A DNA stretch of 64,000 nt. Origin: JAEUOS01 sp046160545. Its GTDB lineage: Bacteria; Pseudomonadota; Gammaproteobacteria; Burkholderiales; JAEUOS01. Under the pieces are notes generated by a model, which was not told where the DNA came from, made no database searches, and saw only the letters and a list, made by a program, of their open reading frames with translations. The position numbers were made by a program, and so were the translations under genes. This document shows positions 32,185-43,545 of this stretch, piece by piece. Each line of letters begins with the position of its first letter. Position 1 is the first letter of the stretch. Where the stretch lies: NCBI GenBank assembly GCA_046160545.1, contig JBJXGS010000005.1:4559-68558 (forward strand), given 5' to 3'.

Positions 32185-33438
32185 ATGAAGCACAGCAAGA
32201 GACTGTTAGTTCATACGCTCGCCGCAGCCGCGGTGCTTGCCGCGTTTTGCGGACCGGCGCAGGCGCAGCAGGGCACGGTGAAGATCGGCCTGCTGGCGAC
32301 GCTCGAGGGGCCGTTCGCGGCCGGCGGCGCTGACGGCATGCGCGGGGCCGAGCTCGCGGTGCGGCAACGCGGCGGCGTTGTTGCGGGACGCAAGATCGAG
32401 CTCATCAAGGCTTCATCCGACGCCAAGCCGGACGTTGCCGTCAACGCAACCCGCAAGCTGGTCGAGCAGGACAAGGTCGACATCATGGTCGGGCCGCTGT
32501 CGGGTGGCGAGGGCATCGCGGTCAAGGAGTACTCCAAGACCCAGCCCAACATCACCTTCATCAACGGCTCGTCAGGCGCGCAGGCGGCGACGCTCGTCAA
32601 CCCGTCGCCCAATTTCTTCCGCTTCAACACCGAGGGCGCGCAGTGGATGGTGGGCCTGGGCAAGGCGGCGATGGACAAGGGCTACAAGCGCGTGATGCTG
32701 ATCGCCGAGGACTACGCCTTCCCCTATTCGCAGGTGCAGGGCTTCATGTCGGAGTATTGCCGCCTGGGCGGCAAGGTTCCTCTCAAGGCCTGGGTGCCGC
32801 TGGGCGGCAAGGACTACTCCTCCGTGATTGCGCGCATCCCGAAGGATGTCGATGCGCTGCTGGTCATCCTGGGCGGGGCGGACGCGGTCAACTTCCTCAA
32901 CCAGTATGAGGCGGCCGGCGGCGACAAGCCCATGATCGGTGGTTCGATCACGGTGAGCCAGGACATCCTCAACTACAAGGGCAAGCGTCGCGACTCGCTG
33001 GTCGGAACCATCGCCGGCGCACCGATCGCGGACGCCTACGACCACCCGGACTGGAAGGCCTTCGTCGCCGACTACCAGAAGAACTTCCCGGTTTCCTCCG
33101 GCGCCTATCCCAGCCCCTCGCTGTTCGCCCTGGTCTATTACATCAACATGAAGGCCGCACTCGACGGCCTCGATGCGGTCAAGGGCGATCTCTCCGGCGG
33201 GCAGGCGAAGTACCGCGAGGCGCTGTCCAAGATGACCCTCAAGACCCCGGTGGGCGACGTGCGGCTGGACTCCAACCGGCAGGCCATTGGCACGACCTTC
33301 ATCACAGAGGTGGTCAAGGATGGCAAGGGCAACCTCTTCAACCGCGTGCTGCGCAAGATCGACGGCGTCGACCAGATGCTGGGCATGAAGCGTGAAGACT
33401 TCAAGATGGGTTCGCGCGACGAGCCGGCCTGTCCGTAA
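32185..33438 (+). CDS. ABC transporter substrate-binding protein (LivK-like)
   Basis: The 417-residue periplasmic binding protein has a signal peptide ending AQAQQ and a strong AGGAGGAG ribosome site. It has the type I periplasmic-binding fold: VKIGLLATLEGPFAAGGADG, DIMVGPLSGGEGIAVKEY, VMLIAEDYAFPYSQVQGF and GGSITVSQDILNYKGKR. It resembles receptors for aromatic or amide ligands more than strict leucine-binding proteins, but the ligand cannot be read from sequence. It lies inside the permease/ATPase cluster, and a long hairpin directly follows its stop, which may set its higher expression. Confidence 0.9.
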   Translation: MKHSKRLLVHTLAAAAVLAAFCGPAQAQQGTVKIGLLATLEGPFAAGGADGMRGAELAVRQRGGVVAGRKIELIKASSDAKPDVAVNATRKLVEQDKVDIMVGPLSGGEGIAVKEYSKTQPNITFINGSSGAQAATLVNPSPNFFRFNTEGAQWMVGLGKAAMDKGYKRVMLIAEDYAFPYSQVQGFMSEYCRLGGKVPLKAWVPLGGKDYSSVIARIPKDVDALLVILGGADAVNFLNQYEAAGGDKPMIGGSITVSQDILNYKGKRRDSLVGTIAGAPIADAYDHPDWKAFVADYQKNFPVSSGAYPSPSLFALVYYINMKAALDGLDAVKGDLSGGQAKYREALSKMTLKTPVGDVRLDSNRQAIGTTFITEVVKDGKGNLFNRVLRKIDGVDQMLGMKREDFKMGSRDEPACP

Positions 33439-33447
33439 CCAGGGCAT

Positions 33448-33481
33448 GAGAGTCCCCCGGCAATGTGGCCGGGGGACTCTC
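33448..33481 (+). promoter_or_regulatory. 14-base-pair stem-loop after the binding-protein gene
   Basis: A perfect 14-bp GC-rich stem, starting GAGAGTCCCCCGGC, with a 6-base loop begins 10 bases after the stop codon. There is no T-tract. It probably stabilises the upstream mRNA or partially attenuates transcription, giving more binding protein than ATPase. Confidence 0.65.
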
Positions 33482-33533
33482 GCCGCTGCGCACCTAACCA
33501 ACGATTCATTCAAGGCTTTCGGTCTCGCCCCGC

Positions 33534-34321
33534 ATGGCTTCTGTTAACGAACTGCAAGAGCGCCAACTGCTCTCGACCGGGGATGCACTCCGGCTGGAGG
33601 GCGTGTCGCGCCATTTCGGCGCGTTGCGCGCCGTCGACGACGTGTCCTTTGCTGTTGCCGCCGGCGAGCGCCGCGCGGTGATTGGCGCCAACGGCGCGGG
33701 CAAGACCACCCTCTTCAATGTCATCACCGGCGACTTTCCCGCCACGACCGGGCGCGTACGCTTTTTCGGCGAGGACGTGACCGACCATGCGCCGCACGAG
33801 CGCATTCGCGCGGGCCTGCGCCGCACCTACCAGTCGAGCCTCCTGTTTCGCGAACTGTCGGTGCGTGACAACCTCTTTCTTGCCGTGCGCGGCGTCGCGC
33901 GCGGCCGATTCAGCCTTTTGCGGCCGGCGTACGCCAGCACCTCGCGCGCCGCGGCCGAGGATCTGCTCGAACGGGTGCGCTTGACGAACGTCGGCGACGA
34001 TCCGGTCGCGACCCTGTCGCACGGCCAGCAGCGCCAGCTCGAGATCGGCATGGCCCTGGCCGGCGCGCCACGGCTGATCCTCTTTGACGAGCCGGCTGCC
34101 GGACTGTCACCGGCGGAAAGGCGCGAACTGGTCCTGTTGCTGCGCGCGCTGCCCGCGCACATGAGTTTCATCCTGATCGAGCACGACCTTGAGATCGCGC
34201 TGCGCGTGGTCGACCGCGTCACGGTCATGCACAACGGGCGCCTGCTCAAGGAGGGCACGCCGGCCGAGATCGAAGGCGACGCCGAGGTGCAGGAGATCTA
34301 CATGGGCACGGCGGGGCACGC

Positions 34322-34325
<4 letters not shown>
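33534..34325 (+). CDS. livG: ABC transporter ATPase (LivG)
   Basis: The 263-residue ATPase has Walker A GANGAGKTT, signature LSHGQQRQLEIGMALAG, Walker B LILFDEPAAGLSP and switch LIEHD. The Y-Q-S-S-x-L-F-R-E-L-S-V-x-D-N-L stretch is typical of LivG. Signature residue two is Ser-His (LSHGQ) in place of LSGGQ, common in LivG proteins. Its stop overlaps the start of the next ATPase gene by four bases. It pairs with the fused LivF domain to power the LivHM permease. Confidence 0.93.
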
Positions 34326-36535
<2,210 letters not shown>

Positions 36536-37343
36536 AACGACTGCGGTCCCGGATTCGCCGCGGTGAGCCGATCATCGGCGGCGGCGCCGGCACCGGGCTG
36601 TCGGCCAAGTGCGAGGAGGCTGGCGGCATCGACTTGATCGTCATCTACAACTCGGGCCGCTATCGCATGGCCGGGCGCGGGTCTCTGGCCGGATTGATGG
36701 CCTATGGCAATGCGAACGACATCGTGGTCGATATGGCGCGCGAGGTCCTGCCGGTCGTCAAGGTCACGCCGGTGCTGGCCGGCGTGAACGGCACCGACCC
36801 GTTCATGCTGCGCGAGCCGTTTTTGAAGCGCCTGGGCGAGCTTGGTTTCTCTGGGGTGCAGAACTTCCCGACCGTGGGGCTCTTCGACGGGGTGATCCGC
36901 AAGCAGCTCGAGGAAACCGGCATGGGCTACGCGCTGGAGGTCGACATGATCCGCGCCGCGCGCGAGTTGGATCTCCTGACCACGCCCTATGTCTTTGGCG
37001 AGGACGACGCGCGCGCGATGGCCAAGGCCGGCGCGGACATCGTTGTCTGCCACCTGGGGCTCACCACGGGCGGCGCGATTGGCGCCGAGACCGCGGTGAC
37101 GCTCGCGCAGTGCGTGCCCTCAATCGAGAGCTGGGCCGCCGCCGCGCGCAAGGTCAACCCGGATGTGATCGTGCTCTGCCACGGCGGGCCGATTGCCGAG
37201 CCCAAGGACGCCGCCTGGATCCTCAAGCGCTGTCCCGGCGTGCACGGTTTTTACGGGGCTTCATCCATGGAACGCCTGCCGACCGAGCGGGCGATCACCG
37301 AGACAACACGGAAATTCCGCAGTATCAAGGCAAGGAGCGCATC

Positions 37344-39044
37344 ATGAGCGGTGCACAATTCGGGCAGTTCATTCTGGGCCTCATCGTTGTCGCGATCGTT
37401 GTCGCGATCGGCGTCTGGCTACTCAACTGGCTTTACCTGCGCTCCTCGAAGGAGCGCGCTTTCGTGCGCACCGGACTTGGTGGGCAGAAGGTAGTGGTCA
37501 ACGGCGGCGCCTTTGTGCTGCCTATCGTCCACGAGGTGGTGCCGGTCAACATGAATACGCTCAGGCTCGAAGTCACGCGCGGGCGCGAGAAGGCCATCAT
37601 CACCCAGGACCGCATGCGCGTGGACGTCACCGGCGAGTTCTACGTGCGCGTGCAGGCGAGCGTCGAGGCCATCGCCGCGGCCGCGCAGACGCTCGGCCAG
37701 CGCACCCTGCAGCCGGAGATGCTCAAGGAGCTGGTCGAGGGCAAGTTCGTCGACGCGTTGCGTACCGTGGCTGCCGAGATGACCATGGAGCAGATGCACG
37801 AAAAGCGCGGCGAGTACGTCAAGCGCGTGCGCGCCGTGGTCGCCGCCGACCTGCTGCAGAACGGACTGGAACTGGAGACTGTGTCGCTGACCCAGTTTGA
37901 CCAGACCGCGATGGAGTTCTTCAACCCGTCCAACGCCTTCGACGCCGAAGGCCTGACGCGCCTGACCGAGCAGATCGAGCGGCGCAAGAAGACCCGCAAC
38001 GACATCGAGCAGGACACCATGATCCAGATCCGCAACAAGAATCTGGAGACCGAGCGCCAGGCGCTGGACATCGACCGCGAACTGGAGACGGCGCGCCTGG
38101 AGCAGGAGCGCGAGATCGAGACCCAGCGCGCCGGTCAGCGTGCCAACCTGGCGCGCGAACGGGCGACCAAGGAGCAGGAGGCCGAACGTGCGCAGATCTC
38201 CGCCCGCGAGGCGGTGGATCGCGCACGCCTTGCATCCGAGCGTGCTGTCGAAGAGGAGCGCATCGACAAGGAGCGCGAGGTGCAGGCGCGCGAGATCGAT
38301 CGTCGCAAGTCCATCGAGCTGGCCGAGCAGCAACGCGCGATCGCGGTGGCAGAGCAGTCCCGCGCGCAGTCCGAGGCGCAGGCCGCGGCTGACCAGGCGC
38401 GTGCCCATGCCGTGGCTGAAGAGGAGCGCGTGTTTACGGTGCGCGAGACCGAGATGGCCGAGCGCAGGAAGCGCATCGACCTTATCGCCGCGTCTCAGGA
38501 TGCCGAACGCGATGCGCTGCGCATCACGGTGGCTGCGGGGGCCGAGAAGGCGGCCGCCTCCGATCGCGGCGATGCGGTGCGCATGGAGGCCGAAGCCAAC
38601 GCGGACGCCGAGAAGATCCGCGCCCTGGCCGCGAAGATCCGCCACGAGGTCGAGGCCGAGGGCGCCACGCTCATGAACCGTGCGCAGAACCTCCTGTCGC
38701 CGGAATCGCGCCAGTCGGCGATGCGCCTCAAGCTGATCGACAAGCTCGAAGGCATCATTCGCGAATCGGTGAAGCCGATGGAGCGCATCGAGGGCATCAA
38801 GATCCTGCAGGTGGACGGCCTGGGCGGCGGGCGCAGCAGCGGCGGTGCCGGCGATGCAGGCAACGGGAGCTTTGCTGACGGTGTCGTCAACTCGGCGCTG
38901 CGCTACCGCGCACAGGCGCCCCTGGTTGACCAGCTTCTGCGCGAGATCGGCGTGGAATCGGGAGACATCGGCAAGGCGGCACGCGGACTGCTCGATCGCA
39001 GCGATGCGGCCGCACTTCCGACTAAGGAAAGCGCGCCGACGTGA
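37344..39044 (+). CDS. Flotillin-like SPFH-domain membrane protein (YqiK type)
   Basis: The 566-residue protein has an N-terminal membrane helix (about 7-30), an SPFH domain (about 40-205, with TLRLEVTRGREKAIITQDRM and VDVTGEFYVRV) and a long, highly charged Ala/Glu/Arg coiled coil (about 215-470). The C-terminal region is Gly/Ser-rich. Flotillins form large membrane rings that organise membrane microdomains. The start overlaps the preceding stop (ATGA), with AAGGAG upstream; the frame continues upstream but without the membrane helix. Finding a flotillin translationally locked into an ABC transporter operon is unusual; it may scaffold the transporter or degrade/traffic its products (inference). 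Confidence 0.9.
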   Translation: MSGAQFGQFILGLIVVAIVVAIGVWLLNWLYLRSSKERAFVRTGLGGQKVVVNGGAFVLPIVHEVVPVNMNTLRLEVTRGREKAIITQDRMRVDVTGEFYVRVQASVEAIAAAAQTLGQRTLQPEMLKELVEGKFVDALRTVAAEMTMEQMHEKRGEYVKRVRAVVAADLLQNGLELETVSLTQFDQTAMEFFNPSNAFDAEGLTRLTEQIERRKKTRNDIEQDTMIQIRNKNLETERQALDIDRELETARLEQEREIETQRAGQRANLARERATKEQEAERAQISAREAVDRARLASERAVEEERIDKEREVQAREIDRRKSIELAEQQRAIAVAEQSRAQSEAQAAADQARAHAVAEEERVFTVRETEMAERRKRIDLIAASQDAERDALRITVAAGAEKAAASDRGDAVRMEAEANADAEKIRALAAKIRHEVEAEGATLMNRAQNLLSPESRQSAMRLKLIDKLEGIIRESVKPMERIEGIKILQVDGLGGGRSSGGAGDAGNGSFADGVVNSALRYRAQAPLVDQLLREIGVESGDIGKAARGLLDRSDAAALPTKESAPT

Positions 39045-39475
39045 TCAAGGTCTATACCTCCTCGGTCATCGACGCCCCGGCCGACGCGGTGTGGGCGCAG
39101 GTGCGCGACTTCAACGGCCTGCCCAAATGGACCCCGTTCGTGGCCGAGTCGCGTATCGAAGGCGCGCTGCCGGCTGACCGCATCGGCTGCGTGCGCAACT
39201 TCCGCCTCAAGGATGGCGGCGTGATCCGCGAGCAACTGCTGACGCTGTCGGACTACGACTACCAGTGCACCTACTCGATCCTCGAGAGCCCGATGGGCGT
39301 GACCAACTACGTCGCCACCTTGAAGCTCACGCCGGTGACCGACGGCAACCGCACCTTTGCGGAGTGGTCGGCGGAATTCGATTGCGAGCCCGCGCGCGAA
39401 CGCGAACTGGCGCAGAACATCGGCGAAGGTGTTTTCCAGGCGGCGTTCAACTCGCTCAAGAGCCTCTTGCGCTGA
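39041..39475 (+). CDS. SRPBCC (START-like) family protein
   Basis: This encodes 144 residues starting at a GTG that overlaps the flotillin stop. The Bet v1-like fold is visible: VYTSSVIDAPADAVWAQVRD as strand plus helix, WTPFV, the middle GCVRNFRLKDG and a long C-terminal helix ending SLKSLLR. Such proteins form a deep hydrophobic cavity that binds lipids, polyketides or aromatic rings. The next gene encodes a paralogous domain (shared G-C-V-R-N-F, LKDG and IREQLL motifs), so these two probably arose by tandem duplication. Confidence 0.85.
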   Translation: MIKVYTSSVIDAPADAVWAQVRDFNGLPKWTPFVAESRIEGALPADRIGCVRNFRLKDGGVIREQLLTLSDYDYQCTYSILESPMGVTNYVATLKLTPVTDGNRTFAEWSAEFDCEPARERELAQNIGEGVFQAAFNSLKSLLR

Positions 39476-39482
39476 CGCCGGC

Positions 39483-40934
39483 ATGATCCGCGTCACGCGC
39501 TCGGCGATCATCGATGCGCCCATCGAGCGGGTCTGGGAAATCCTGCGCGACTTCAACAGCCATTCCGCCTGGCACCCGGCGGTCGGTGAATCGCAGATCG
39601 AGAATGGCGAGCCGTCCGACCAGGTCGGCTGCGTGCGCAATTTCTTTTTAAAGGATGGCAACCACATCCGTGAACAGTTGCTGGCGCTGTCGGATCGCGA
39701 TTTCATCTCGACCTACTGCATTCTCGACGCCACGCTGCCGATGCGTCATTACGTGGCCACCGCGCAGTTGAAGCGCGTCACCGATGGCGACCGAACGTTT
39801 TGGCACTGGCAGTCCACCTTCGAGGTGCCACGCGGGCGAGAAAAGGAATTCGAGGAACTGGTCGGCAAGGGCGTCTACGAAGGCGGGTTCGAAGGCTTGC
39901 GCGCGTACCTGCGGCGCGGCAGCCGGGCGGTGCCGGCCGCCGGCGCCTCCACCGGCGCGACGATGTCCGCGCAGGCCGTCGTGACCACCGCGTTCGGTGG
40001 GCCCGAGGTGCTGCGTCTGGACAACGTGAAGGCGGCCGCGCCCGGCGCGGGCGAGGTGCGCATCCGGCAGACGGCAGTCGGGGTGAATTACATCGACGTC
40101 TATATCCGCAAGGGGCTCTACCGCATGATCGAGCCGCCTTCCGCGATCGGCATGGAGGCGGCCGGCACTGTGATCGATGTCGGGCCAGGCGTTGCGCACC
40201 TGCTGCCCGGGGATCGTGTGGCCTACGCATGCCCGCCACCGGGTGCCTATGCCTCGGTGCGCACGCTGGCAGCGGGGCAGGTGGTACCGCTTCCCGACGA
40301 CGTCAGCGATGAGACTGGCGCCGCGCTGATGTTGAAGGGCATGACCGCGGAATACCTCTTGCACCGCACCTACCGCGTGCGTCCGGGGACCAGGGTTCTG
40401 GTGCACGCGGCTGCTGGCGGTGTGGGCCTTCTCTTGTGTCAGTGGGCCAAGGCGCTGGGTGCCCTGGTCATCGGCACGGTGTCGAGCGAGGAGAAGGCGC
40501 GCCTTGCGCGTGCCAACGGCTGTGACTACCCGATCGTCGCCACCGGCTACCGCTTTGCGCGCGAGGTCAGGGAATTGACCGGCGGACGCGGCGCCGAGGT
40601 CATCTACGACGGCCTCGGCCGCGAGGCGGCGGCTGAGAATCTGGAAGCTTTGGCTACGACCGGACACTGGGTCTCGTTCGGTCAGGCCAGCGGAGCGCAC
40701 GAACAGCTGCCGGATCTGGGCGCGAAATCGGGCACGCTGTCGCGCCCGGTGTTGTTCCACTTCACCGAGGATCGTGCGGTGTTGAACGAGATGGCAGAGC
40801 GTACCTTCGCCGCCTTGCGCGCAGGCACGATCAAGGTCCAAGTGCGGCACCGCTATCCCCTGGCTGCCGCGGCCGAAGCGCATCGCGACCTCGAGGCGCG
40901 GCGCACCACCGGATCCATAGTCCTGATTCCCTGA
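39483..40934 (+). CDS. SRPBCC domain fused to NADPH:quinone oxidoreductase
   Basis: A 483-residue fusion with an uninterrupted frame. Residues 1 to about 148 form an SRPBCC domain (MIRVTRSAIIDAPIERVWEI, GCVRNFFLKDGNHIREQLL). After a short Ala/Gly/Pro linker, residues from about 161 form a QOR-type medium-chain reductase: FGGPEVLRLD, GVNYIDVYIRKGLYR, the NADPH loop VHAAAGGVGLLLCQWAK near 310 and a C-terminal RRTTGSIVLIP. It has no zinc-ligand cysteines. The reductase part alone could start at an ATG at 39963, but no ribosome site precedes it. The binding domain may present a hydrophobic quinone or enone to the reductase. One base separates it from the cupin gene. Confidence 0.83.
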   Translation: MIRVTRSAIIDAPIERVWEILRDFNSHSAWHPAVGESQIENGEPSDQVGCVRNFFLKDGNHIREQLLALSDRDFISTYCILDATLPMRHYVATAQLKRVTDGDRTFWHWQSTFEVPRGREKEFEELVGKGVYEGGFEGLRAYLRRGSRAVPAAGASTGATMSAQAVVTTAFGGPEVLRLDNVKAAAPGAGEVRIRQTAVGVNYIDVYIRKGLYRMIEPPSAIGMEAAGTVIDVGPGVAHLLPGDRVAYACPPPGAYASVRTLAAGQVVPLPDDVSDETGAALMLKGMTAEYLLHRTYRVRPGTRVLVHAAAGGVGLLLCQWAKALGALVIGTVSSEEKARLARANGCDYPIVATGYRFAREVRELTGGRGAEVIYDGLGREAAAENLEALATTGHWVSFGQASGAHEQLPDLGAKSGTLSRPVLFHFTEDRAVLNEMAERTFAALRAGTIKVQVRHRYPLAAAAEAHRDLEARRTTGSIVLIP

Positions 40935-40935
40935 C

Positions 40936-41436
40936 ATGAGCGCGACCGCACCGATTACCGACGCGAATCCGACGATCGAGGAGATGGAAGCGCGGGTGGC
41001 CCGGTTTGCCGCGCTGCGGCCGACGCAGGACTACGTCGATGCCAGGATCCCCGGCTGCGAGCGCAGCACCTATCGGATTATTGGGAATCCGACTGATGCG
41101 CCTCTCGCGGCTGGCGACTTCCATGTCAACCTGGTGCGTTGCGCTCCTGGCAAGTCCGCCCCGCTGCACAACCACTTGACGCAGGAAGTCTTCATTGCCC
41201 TCACGGGGTCCTGGGATGTGTTCTGGGGTCCCACGGGTGAGCGCAGTGTTTTGCTTTCGCGCTGGGATACGGTGAGTATTCCGCCCGGGGTCTCGCGCGG
41301 TTTTCGAAACGTGAGTGGCGAGGACGCCTGGCTCATCGGCATTGCCGGGGGGCACGACCCGGGGAACATCAACTGGCCCGAGTCGGTGCGCGCCATGGCG
41401 CGCGCGGTGGGATTGGAACTTCCCGGCGCCCCTTGA
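40936..41436 (+). CDS. Cupin-domain protein, last gene of the operon
   Basis: The 166-residue protein has a single cupin barrel: CAPGKSAPLHNHLTQEVFIALTG (residues about 72-94) carries the first motif with two His and a Glu, and SIPPGVSRGFRNVSG the second. The second-motif His appears to be replaced (usual G-x-x-H reads GVSRGF), so metal binding may be incomplete. Function could be isomerase, dioxygenase-like or sensory. It starts one base after the preceding stop. After it comes a 455-base gap holding the B12 riboswitch, so the gene train probably ends here. Confidence 0.75.
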   Translation: MSATAPITDANPTIEEMEARVARFAALRPTQDYVDARIPGCERSTYRIIGNPTDAPLAAGDFHVNLVRCAPGKSAPLHNHLTQEVFIALTGSWDVFWGPTGERSVLLSRWDTVSIPPGVSRGFRNVSGEDAWLIGIAGGHDPGNINWPESVRAMARAVGLELPGAP

Positions 41437-41512
41437 GCCTGCGCTCCGGAACCAGTCGTCTGAGAACCCCTTCGGCAGCTGCGGTTGCTGCTCCGCCGCG
41501 GCATCGATCTGA

Positions 41513-41542
41513 TTGACGCGCATCGGACTCGCGCGCTACACT
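41513..41542 (+). promoter_or_regulatory. Promoter of the cobalamin-riboswitch operon
   Basis: TTGACG (41513-41518), an 18-base spacer and TACACT (41537-41542) end just where the riboswitch begins. The predicted transcript would start near 41549. Confidence 0.55.
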
Positions 41543-41548
41543 TCTACG

Positions 41549-41752
41549 AGTATCAGGTGCCCGAGGCGGGTTCTTCGCCAAGGGATAATCGGGAAGTGCG
41601 GTGCGTGTATCGATGCCTCGAACACAACCCCGACGCTGCCCCCGCAACGGTAAGCGAGTCAACTCGGTCCACTGCGCCACTGTGCATACGCACGGGAAGG
41701 CGGACTGATCAAGAACCCTCGCGAGCCCGGAGACCGGCCTGGTGCAAGTGTT
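41549..41752 (+). ncRNA. Cobalamin (B12) riboswitch
   Basis: The conserved core is readable in order: GGTGCC (41556-41561), GGGAAG (41591-41596) followed by GGTG, the B12 box GCTGCCCCCGCAACGGTAA (41635-41653), CCACTG with GGGAAGGCGG further on, and GAGCCCGGAGACCGGCC near 41723-41739. It controls the genes from 41892 on, which are surface and outer-membrane uptake proteins, so cobalamin should repress them. About 140 bases of expression platform follow. The remaining gap (41437-41512 and 41753-41891) shows nothing else that I recognise. Confidence 0.93.
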
Positions 41753-41891
41753 CCGTTTGCTGCGGCGGGCAGTGAAGTGCATTCGATGCGGGATTGCGGG
41801 AAGACTCGCAGCCGCGTCGCAACGCTTCTCTTGACGCATCGAGCGGGTTTATCGGGTTCTGCGCGGCTTCGCTGCTGCTCGAGGGGGATTG

Positions 41892-42680
41892 ATGCGTATT
41901 TCAAACTGGCTCGCCGTGATGGCGTTGCTTTCACCGTCGTTCGTCCACGCGCAGGCGGCTGGTGATCCCATCAGCAAGGACAGTTCTTCCATCGTCCGAT
42001 GGGCTACCGGTTACCTTGACTATCTGCCCGGTGCCAACTTAGACGCGCAATGGCAAACCCCGGGCAAGGCACTGGGACAGGCGGTCGGTGATTCGTTTGA
42101 TGTCGTCGGACTCGGCGACGGTGGCCGCATTACCCTGACCTTTGGTGGTGCGATTTTCAACGGCCCCGGCGCCGACTTCGCGGTCTTCGAGAACGGATTC
42201 AGCGCCAACTTTCTTGAACTGGGGCGCATCGACGTGTCTTCGGACGGCGTGACCTTTGTCCGTTTCCCCGCGTTTTCCTTTACATCTTCGCCGGTTGGTG
42301 GTTTTGGCAGCCTTGACCCGAACAACATCTTCGGATTTGCCGGCAAGTATCGCCAGGGCGTGGGCACGCTTTTCGATCTGACTGAACTTGCGGGCACCCC
42401 AGGCCTGGATGTCAACAACGTTCGTTATGTGCGCATCGTCGATGTGATCGGCAATGGCAGTGCGCTGGACGACTACCCGGCCGCGTTTGGCGGCCCGAAC
42501 CCGATCTACGACCCGTATCCGCAGGTTGGTTCGGCGGGATTCGACCTCGACGCGGTCGGGGCATTGCATTTCGCAGCAGCGCCAGTGCCAGAACCTGGCC
42601 AGTTCGCAATGCTTGGCGCCGGAATCCTGTTGCTCTCAGTTGTGGTGCGACGCCGCAAGCGTTCCGTCAGCCAGGCGTAA
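41892..42680 (+). CDS. PEP-CTERM surface protein of the B12 operon (first)
   Basis: This encodes 262 residues. A signal peptide ends near VHAQA. The mature domain is beta-rich, with YLDYLPGANLDAQWQTPGKA, GGRITLTFGG, FAVFENGFSANFLELGRIDV and VRIVDV. The C-terminus carries a PEP-CTERM sorting signal: VPEPGQ, a hydrophobic helix and RRRKR (about 232-256), recognised by an exosortase. It is first behind the riboswitch, with GAGGGGG upstream of the ATG. Related domains occur at B12-uptake loci in other phyla, so a surface corrinoid-binding role is inferred, not shown. No exosortase gene is in the window. Confidence 0.82.
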   Translation: MRISNWLAVMALLSPSFVHAQAAGDPISKDSSSIVRWATGYLDYLPGANLDAQWQTPGKALGQAVGDSFDVVGLGDGGRITLTFGGAIFNGPGADFAVFENGFSANFLELGRIDVSSDGVTFVRFPAFSFTSSPVGGFGSLDPNNIFGFAGKYRQGVGTLFDLTELAGTPGLDVNNVRYVRIVDVIGNGSALDDYPAAFGGPNPIYDPYPQVGSAGFDLDAVGALHFAAAPVPEPGQFAMLGAGILLLSVVVRRRKRSVSQA

Positions 42681-42712
42681 AGCCCGATCAAATTTCATAA
42701 GAGGATTCGTTC

Positions 42713-43522
42713 ATGAAAAGAAAACTGCTTTCCATGTTTGCAGCGGCTGCGCTTGCCGCAATCGCGGGCGTTGCACAGGCGTCGACCAGCACCTTCGATG
42801 ATCTCTTTCTGCCCGGCCCGAACACGAACTATTTTCCAGGTGGCGCGGTCAGTGGTGCTTTCCCGTTTTCCAGCGGCGGCGCGACTTTCAATCACGATTA
42901 CACGAACTTCGGATTTCCCGGCTGCTGCGCGACTGGTTGGTCGTACTCGAACCACACGGACAACACGACACCGGGTTTCGGCAACCAATACAGTGCATTC
43001 GCCGGGTCCGGCCAGGGCGGGTCTGCCAATTACGCGGTCGGCTTCCTCGGGCCATTGGGCGTCGACTTGGGCGCACCCGTCACGCTCAGCGGTGCCTACT
43101 TCACCAATACGACCTATGCCGCGCTGTCCATGCGTGACGGCGACGGATTCGCCAAGAAGTTCGGTGGCCCGTCCGGAAATGACCCTGATTTCTTCAGGCT
43201 CACGATCAGCGGTTTCAACAACGCTACGCCCACCGGAAGTGTCGATTTCTATCTGGCCGACTACCGCTTTGCCGACAACACGCAGGACTATATCGTCCAG
43301 AACTGGACCTTCGTGAACCTGTCGAGCCTCGGGACTGTTACGCGCCTGGGCTTCGACCTAGCCTCGACCGACAACGGAGCGTTCGGCATGAATACGCCGG
43401 CCTATTTCGCGATGGACAATCTCGCGCCCGTACCGGAGCCTCATCAAGCACTCCTGCTTCTAGCTGGGCTTGCCTTGCTTGGCACGCTCAAGCGCAAGCG
43501 CATCACAGGCTTGCAAGCATAG
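42713..43522 (+). CDS. DUF4465-like PEP-CTERM surface protein of the B12 operon (second)
   Basis: The 269-residue protein has a signal peptide cut near AQAST. The mature part resembles DUF4465: STFDDLFLPGPNTNY at the start, YSNHTDNTTPGFGNQYSAFAG, the middle GAYFTNTTYAALSMRDGDGF and KKFGG, and VDFYLADYRF. It ends in a PEP-CTERM signal (VPEPHQ, hydrophobic helix, KRKR, about 240-263). DUF4465 proteins are recurrent beside TonB B12 receptors, and Bacteroides members have, as I recall, been reported to bind B12 at the surface. Lying between the riboswitch and the TonB receptor supports that role here. Confidence 0.83.
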   Translation: MKRKLLSMFAAAALAAIAGVAQASTSTFDDLFLPGPNTNYFPGGAVSGAFPFSSGGATFNHDYTNFGFPGCCATGWSYSNHTDNTTPGFGNQYSAFAGSGQGGSANYAVGFLGPLGVDLGAPVTLSGAYFTNTTYAALSMRDGDGFAKKFGGPSGNDPDFFRLTISGFNNATPTGSVDFYLADYRFADNTQDYIVQNWTFVNLSSLGTVTRLGFDLASTDNGAFGMNTPAYFAMDNLAPVPEPHQALLLLAGLALLGTLKRKRITGLQA

Positions 43523-43545
43523 AGTCCTGCGGACACCCCTCTGCG

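Noticed and set aside
39963..40934. Separate quinone oxidoreductase gene
   Set aside because: There is no stop between it and the SRPBCC domain and no ribosome-binding site before the internal ATG.
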